Assembly: GCF_014205015.1 (NCBI RefSeq)
Contig: NZ_JACHMO010000001.1
Span: 868,001-932,000 of the forward strand
Source: Saccharothrix ecbatanensis
GTDB taxonomy: Bacteria > Actinomycetota > Actinomycetes > Mycobacteriales > Pseudonocardiaceae
DNA length: 64,000 bases
Direction of reading: 5' to 3'
Made by a program: the position numbers and the translations under genes. Shown piece by piece: positions 60,644 through 64,000 of the stretch (its first letter is position 1; every line of letters starts with the position of its first letter). The notes under the pieces are model-generated. The model saw only the letters and a program-made list of their open reading frames with translations, was not told the DNA's origin and did no database searches.

Positions 60644-61430
60644 ATGCTGAGGCTGGTCTCGAAGCGGTTCGCCGAGACCGGTGGTGATGTCCTTGCCACG
60701 GTCTCGCGCAAGAGGCGTGCCCTTCCGCCGGTGCCGTCCCCGGTGACCGGCGAGGCCGAGGCCCGGCTGATCGCCCTGGCCTGCTCGCAGCCACCGGCCG
60801 GGCATGCCCGGTGGTCGTTGCGATTGCTGGAAAAGCACGTCGAACTCACCGAGGACATCCCGAACCTGGACCACTCCACCATCGGCCGGGTCCTGAAAAA
60901 ACGGAATTGCGCCCTCATCTGAGGAAGTGCTGGAACCTCCCGCCACGGGCGAACGCGGAGTTCGCCGCCCGCATGGAAGACGTGCTCGCCGTCTACGCCC
61001 GGCCGCACGACCCCGCCCGCCCGGTCGTGTGCATGGACGAGAAACCCTTCCAGCTACTCGGCCACGTCCGCGACCCGCTCCCCGCCCGGCCCGGCCCGGC
61101 CGCGATGCCCGCCAGGACAGCAAATACGTCCGGTGCGGCACCTGCTCGATCTTCGTGTGGACAGAACCCTTACGCGGGTGGCGCCGTGTGCACGCCCTCG
61201 AGATCCACCACACCCCCGAACACGGGTCCTGGCTCGACATCGCCGAGATCGAACTCTCCGCATTGTCGCGGCAATGCCTCGACCGCCGCATCGGCGACCT
61301 CGACACCCTCAACACCGAACTCGCCGCCTGGCAACACACCACCAACACCAACCAGCGCGGAGTCGACTGGCAGTTCACCACCGACAACGCCCGCACCCGA
61401 CTCCGCCACCTCTACCCCAAAGGTTGGAAG
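60644..61430 (+). mobile_element. IS630-family transposase, internally deleted and frameshifted
   Basis: Pieces in three frames line up in order: [40 protein letters not shown] and [11 protein letters not shown] (60644-60900). Then [20 protein letters not shown] and [20 protein letters not shown] (60920-61085) with the first catalytic Asp, [20 protein letters not shown] (to about 61190), and last [20 protein letters not shown] and [20 protein letters not shown] (to 61430). About 70-100 residues between WRRVHAL and EIHHTPEHG, with the second catalytic Asp region, are missing. It is inactive. Confidence 0.88.
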
Positions 61431-61479
61431 CGACGGTCTACTAGACTGGCCGCCCCACGTGAGAAGCCAGGGAGTCCCC

Positions 61480-61854
61480 TTGACCGCACAGGAAGACGCC
61501 GAGATCGCAGTCGCCATCGGCCGCGTCTGCGCCGAGGAACCCGCTATCCGAGCCCTTCTCGAAGAAGCCGGCGATGCCGCTCCGCTGGACCAGTTCCTCG
61601 CCGCCGCACGGGGCGGCCAGGAACTCACCGCGCCCGTCACCACCCTGCACGCCGCGCTGCAACGCAGTGGCGACGCTCTGGGCCTCCTCGGCGCCGTCCG
61701 CACCGCGACCCCATGGGGTCTGGGGCAGATGCGGCCCGTTGACGTCGTCCTGCTGTGCCCCCGGCACCGCTGTTCGCGCACCCAGGTTCCGTCGTCCGAC
61801 AAGTCCACGCGCTGCACCCTGTTCGATGAACCGCTCCGCCCCGAACGGATCTAG
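61480..61854 (+). CDS. Small protein with helical domain and Cys-rich end, possible conflict-system component
   Basis: About 124 residues. Residues 1-95 are helical ([40 protein letters not shown]). The last 30 carry a cysteine cluster ([13 protein letters not shown], then [16 protein letters not shown]) that could bind zinc. Proteins ending in a CxxxxC...C...PLRPER pattern are common in Streptomyces beside CHAT/vWA-type conflict proteins; this recollection is the basis for the guess. TTG 61480 is used because GGGAG lies 5 bases upstream; GTG 61459 in the same frame is an alternative. It is three codons or less from the membrane-protein gene and in one operon with it. Confidence 0.6.
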   Translation: MTAQEDAEIAVAIGRVCAEEPAIRALLEEAGDAAPLDQFLAAARGGQELTAPVTTLHAALQRSGDALGLLGAVRTATPWGLGQMRPVDVVLLCPRHRCSRTQVPSSDKSTRCTLFDEPLRPERI

Positions 61855-61856
61855 CG

Positions 61857-62801
61857 ATGGGTGGCTTCCTCACGGAACTCGGCAAGAAGCTCGCCGAACG
61901 CTGGCTCACCCTGCTGGCTCTCCCCGGCGTGCTCTACCTGGCCATCCTCGCCACCGCCCACACACTGGGGCACACGCGCCCGTTCACCCTCAGCCGCCTC
62001 ACCGACCGTTTGTCGAACTGGACCACCTCGTCGGCGACCACGACGGCCCTGCTGTTGTTCGTGGTTCTGTTGGCCGCCGCAGCGGCTGGCCTGACCGCCC
62101 AGGCTCTCGGTTCCCTGATCGAGCGCGCCTGGCTCGCCGACCGCTGGACATCCCGCCGGCCGCCACTCCGGCACCTAGCCCGCCTGCGCGTTCGCCGCCG
62201 CCACCGCCGCTGGTCGACCAAGCAGAGCGCCTACCACGCCCTCGCCCAAGCCAAGGCCGAACGCCTCGCCCACGGCGACCCCGTCCCGCCTGAAATGGAC
62301 CAAGCCCTGATCGCAGGGCACAGCCGCATCGCGCGCATCGCCCTCGAAGAACCTGCCCGACCGGGCTGGATCGGTGACCGCCTGCACGCCGTCGTGCACC
62401 GCATTGACCGCGACTACCGCCTTGACTTGCCCACCGCGTGGCCCTACCTCTGGCTCACCATGCCGGAAGAAACCCGCATCACCATCACCGATGCCAGAGC
62501 CGCGTTCGGCCGATCCGCCACCTTGGCTGGCTGGGGCGTGCTCTACCTGGCCGCGGGCATCCTGTGGTGGCCAGGTGCCCTGCTCGCCGCGGCGATCCTG
62601 ATCACCGCTCGCCACCGCGCCCGCGACGCCACCGAGACCTACGCTTCCCTCGTCGAGGCCGCAACCCGCCTCCATACCCCTGCCCTGGCCACCACCCTCC
62701 GCCTGGACCACACCGGACCGCTGGACCGCGCGACCGGCTGGGCCGTCACCTGCCTGTTGCAAGGCCGCCCAGACCTGATCCCCTTCGTGCCGCACAAGTG
62801 A
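61857..62801 (+). CDS. Membrane protein of a probable conflict/defence locus
   Basis: A 314-residue protein. Two N-terminal TM helices (WLTLLALPGVLYLAILATAH and TTALLLFVVLLAAAAAGLTA) are followed by a basic cytoplasmic stretch (LRHLARLRVRRRHRRWSTKQ) and a soluble part. Two further TM helices lie near residues 222-250 (AGWGVLYLAAGILWWPGALL) and a soluble end follows. I recognise no enzyme motif. It begins two bases after the stop of the small Cys-rich gene. The pair lies next to the CHAT protease gene of opposite strand; membrane proteins that may act as pores or anchors are common in such loci. Confidence 0.65.
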   Translation: MGGFLTELGKKLAERWLTLLALPGVLYLAILATAHTLGHTRPFTLSRLTDRLSNWTTSSATTTALLLFVVLLAAAAAGLTAQALGSLIERAWLADRWTSRRPPLRHLARLRVRRRHRRWSTKQSAYHALAQAKAERLAHGDPVPPEMDQALIAGHSRIARIALEEPARPGWIGDRLHAVVHRIDRDYRLDLPTAWPYLWLTMPEETRITITDARAAFGRSATLAGWGVLYLAAGILWWPGALLAAAILITARHRARDATETYASLVEAATRLHTPALATTLRLDHTGPLDRATGWAVTCLLQGRPDLIPFVPHK

Positions 62802-62893
62802 ATCCCGTCGAAGAGGCGAAGTGGGGAACGGGATGGCTGGTTCGAGCGGCGCAGTAACAATAGGCGGTTCAGACTGACTGGAGGACCCTGCCG

Positions 62894-62974
62894 ATGAGGA
62901 CGCGGACCCGGGCCGAGTGTGCCGTGTGTGGCACGGGCCTGGTGGTCCGAGGGTCGAAGGTGTCACGGCATTGA
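62894..62974 (+). pseudogene. Remnant of a small zinc-ribbon protein
   Basis: A 26-codon frame reads MRTRTRAECAVCGTGLVVRG then SKVSRH and stops. CxxCG followed by an RxxRxC position is the first half of a known zinc-finger type; the second CxxxC half is missing. It may be the end of a deletion or a chance frame. Confidence 0.3.
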
Positions 62975-62985
62975 TGAAGTGACCT

Positions 62986-64000
62986 CTACGGGCCGGTGTG
63001 GAGGTAGGGCGCCCATACCAGTGGGTCGGTGGGCCATTGCGCCCGTAACGCGGTGACCGCGTGGTGCAAGGCGTGGGCGGTGTCCGGGGTGCCGGTGGTG
63101 GTGAGGGCCGCGTAGACCGCGTCGGCGACGTCCGGGGCCAGGTGGTCGTAGATCGACCACAGGGTGGCGATGACGTTCCGGTAGCCCAGGAGTTGCATCG
63201 CCGCGGCCAGGTGCACGGCTTCGTCGACCATTCTGGGGCTGCCGGTCGCCGTCTGACAGGCGGACAGGAACGCCAGCTCGCGTCGGCCCGGGTTGTGGTG
63301 GATCAGATCGGCGATGCGGAGCGGGCCGTCGGCGAGCCAGAACGCGCTCTCAGTGGGGTCGCTGAAGTGTTGGCTGCCGTGGCAGGAGAAGTGCGCCCAC
63401 GCATGCCGCGGCAGCTCGGCGAGGACCCGGGCCGTGGTCGGGGTGTCCGGGGACTGGCCGTCGGTCCGGTTCTCCAGGCGGGTGGTGATCGGGTAGCGGG
63501 CGTGCACGCGGTCCAGCTCGTCGGACACGGCGGGCAGGTCGGTCGCGCCGGGAGTGGTGGGCACGCCGACGGCCAGCAGCGCCGGCCTGCCCGTCGGGGC
63601 CGGTGCGTTTCTGGCGCGCAGCAACGCGGTCAGCGTGGGGGTGTACGACGAGATCACGCGGTCGGGCACCGTGCCGCCGGCGGCGTCGGTCCGGCGACGG
63701 GGGTGGTGGCCGGCGGCGTGCAGCGGCAGCAGGGCAAGGGGGCCGGTCGGGCACCACCAGATCCTCGGCCACGCGCCGGCCGGCGGGGCGATGTGGCCGA
63801 GCCTGGTCAGCACCGGGTCGGCGATGGTGTCCCACAGCCACGCCAGGACGTCCAGGATCGTGTGCCGGTCCTGTTCCCGTTCGGCGAACGAACGGTTCGG
63901 GTCGGTGGCGCGGCCCAGGGCGCCTAGCAGGGCGTTGGCCCGTGTCGTCGCCGTCGCGCGGGTCAGGGTGGTCAGCTCGACCACGTCGACACCGGTGGCG
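62986..64000 (-). CDS. CHAT-domain caspase-like protease, N-terminus beyond the right edge
   Basis: The visible 330 or so C-terminal residues are a CHAT (caspase HetF-associated with TPR) domain. Motifs: WWCPTGPLALLPLHAAGHHP, ALLAVGVPTTPGATDLP, catalytic His in WAHFSCHGSQHFSDPTESAF, and catalytic Cys in RRELAFLSACQTATGSPRMV; the end is VIATLWSIYDHLAPDVADAV. CHAT proteases are effectors in bacterial conflict systems, often with TPR regions upstream and NTP-dependent partners. The frame is open to base 64000, so the TPR part would be outside. It is convergent with the membrane/Cys-rich pair. Confidence 0.9.
   Translation of the reverse strand, partial: ATGVDVVELTTLTRATATTRANALLGALGRATDPNRSFAEREQDRHTILDVLAWLWDTIADPVLTRLGHIAPPAGAWPRIWWCPTGPLALLPLHAAGHHPRRRTDAAGGTVPDRVISSYTPTLTALLRARNAPAPTGRPALLAVGVPTTPGATDLPAVSDELDRVHARYPITTRLENRTDGQSPDTPTTARVLAELPRHAWAHFSCHGSQHFSDPTESAFWLADGPLRIADLIHHNPGRRELAFLSACQTATGSPRMVDEAVHLAAAMQLLGYRNVIATLWSIYDHLAPDVADAVYAALTTTGTPDTAHALHHAVTALRAQWPTDPLVWAPYLHTGP

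Overview
This is a high-GC window (GTG/TTG starts, purine-rich ribosome sites, many four-base stop/start overlaps) from a filamentous actinobacterium. The style of the genes (LAL and SARP regulators, type VII substrates, CBM2 cellulases, ROK/LacI control) points to Pseudonocardiales or a relative; this assignment is inference. No rRNA, tRNA or CRISPR was seen.

Left part (1-9.6 kb): the tail of a secreted protein with a strong terminator, a repeat protein, a small secreted protein, a SARP-type regulator wrecked by internal deletions, a three-gene type VII substrate/YbaB operon, and a WYL regulator divergent from an epoxide-hydrolase-type enzyme with a perfect palindrome between them. Middle-left (9.1-31 kb): a plant-polysaccharide island with GH6-CBM2 (frameshifted), a LAL regulator, SGNH esterase-CBM2, GH5-CBM2, GH3, GH2, a lipoprotein solute-binding protein, GH13, GH43 and a ROK regulator. 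Two cellulase promoters carry CebR-like palindromes. The island is eroding: a sugar permease, a GH127, a second GH43 and a LacI regulator survive only as fragments.

Centre (31-48 kb): a membrane protein, a gene-poor stretch, a 1000-residue secreted PA14/propeller/CBM/3-keto-disaccharide-hydrolase protein beside collapsed sugar-catabolic genes, a protein made of four tandem XRE helix-turn-helix domains, a truncated inositol-phosphate-synthase-like gene joined to the first codons of a UbiA-like gene, a secreted peptidoglycan-binding protein, and a six-gene operon (lipoprotein, HlyD-like adaptor, ABC ATPase, permease, response regulator, kinase).

Right part (47-64 kb): transposase and binding-protein remnants, an AAA kinase-like gene, aldo/keto reductase with a divergent HxlR regulator and its palindrome, integrase and group II intron debris, then a tightly coupled five-gene operon: SbnA-like and SbnB-like enzymes (2,3-diaminopropionate formation), a flavoprotein, a Cys/Met-type PLP enzyme and a BenE-like transporter, with no NRPS in view. 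It is followed by an IS graveyard (integrase-core type, ISL3, IS630) and, at the right edge, a small Cys-rich protein, a membrane protein and a CHAT protease that together resemble an NTP-dependent conflict locus.

A theme of the window is decay by in-place deletion: at least eight loci keep recognisable ends of a gene or operon while the middle is missing.
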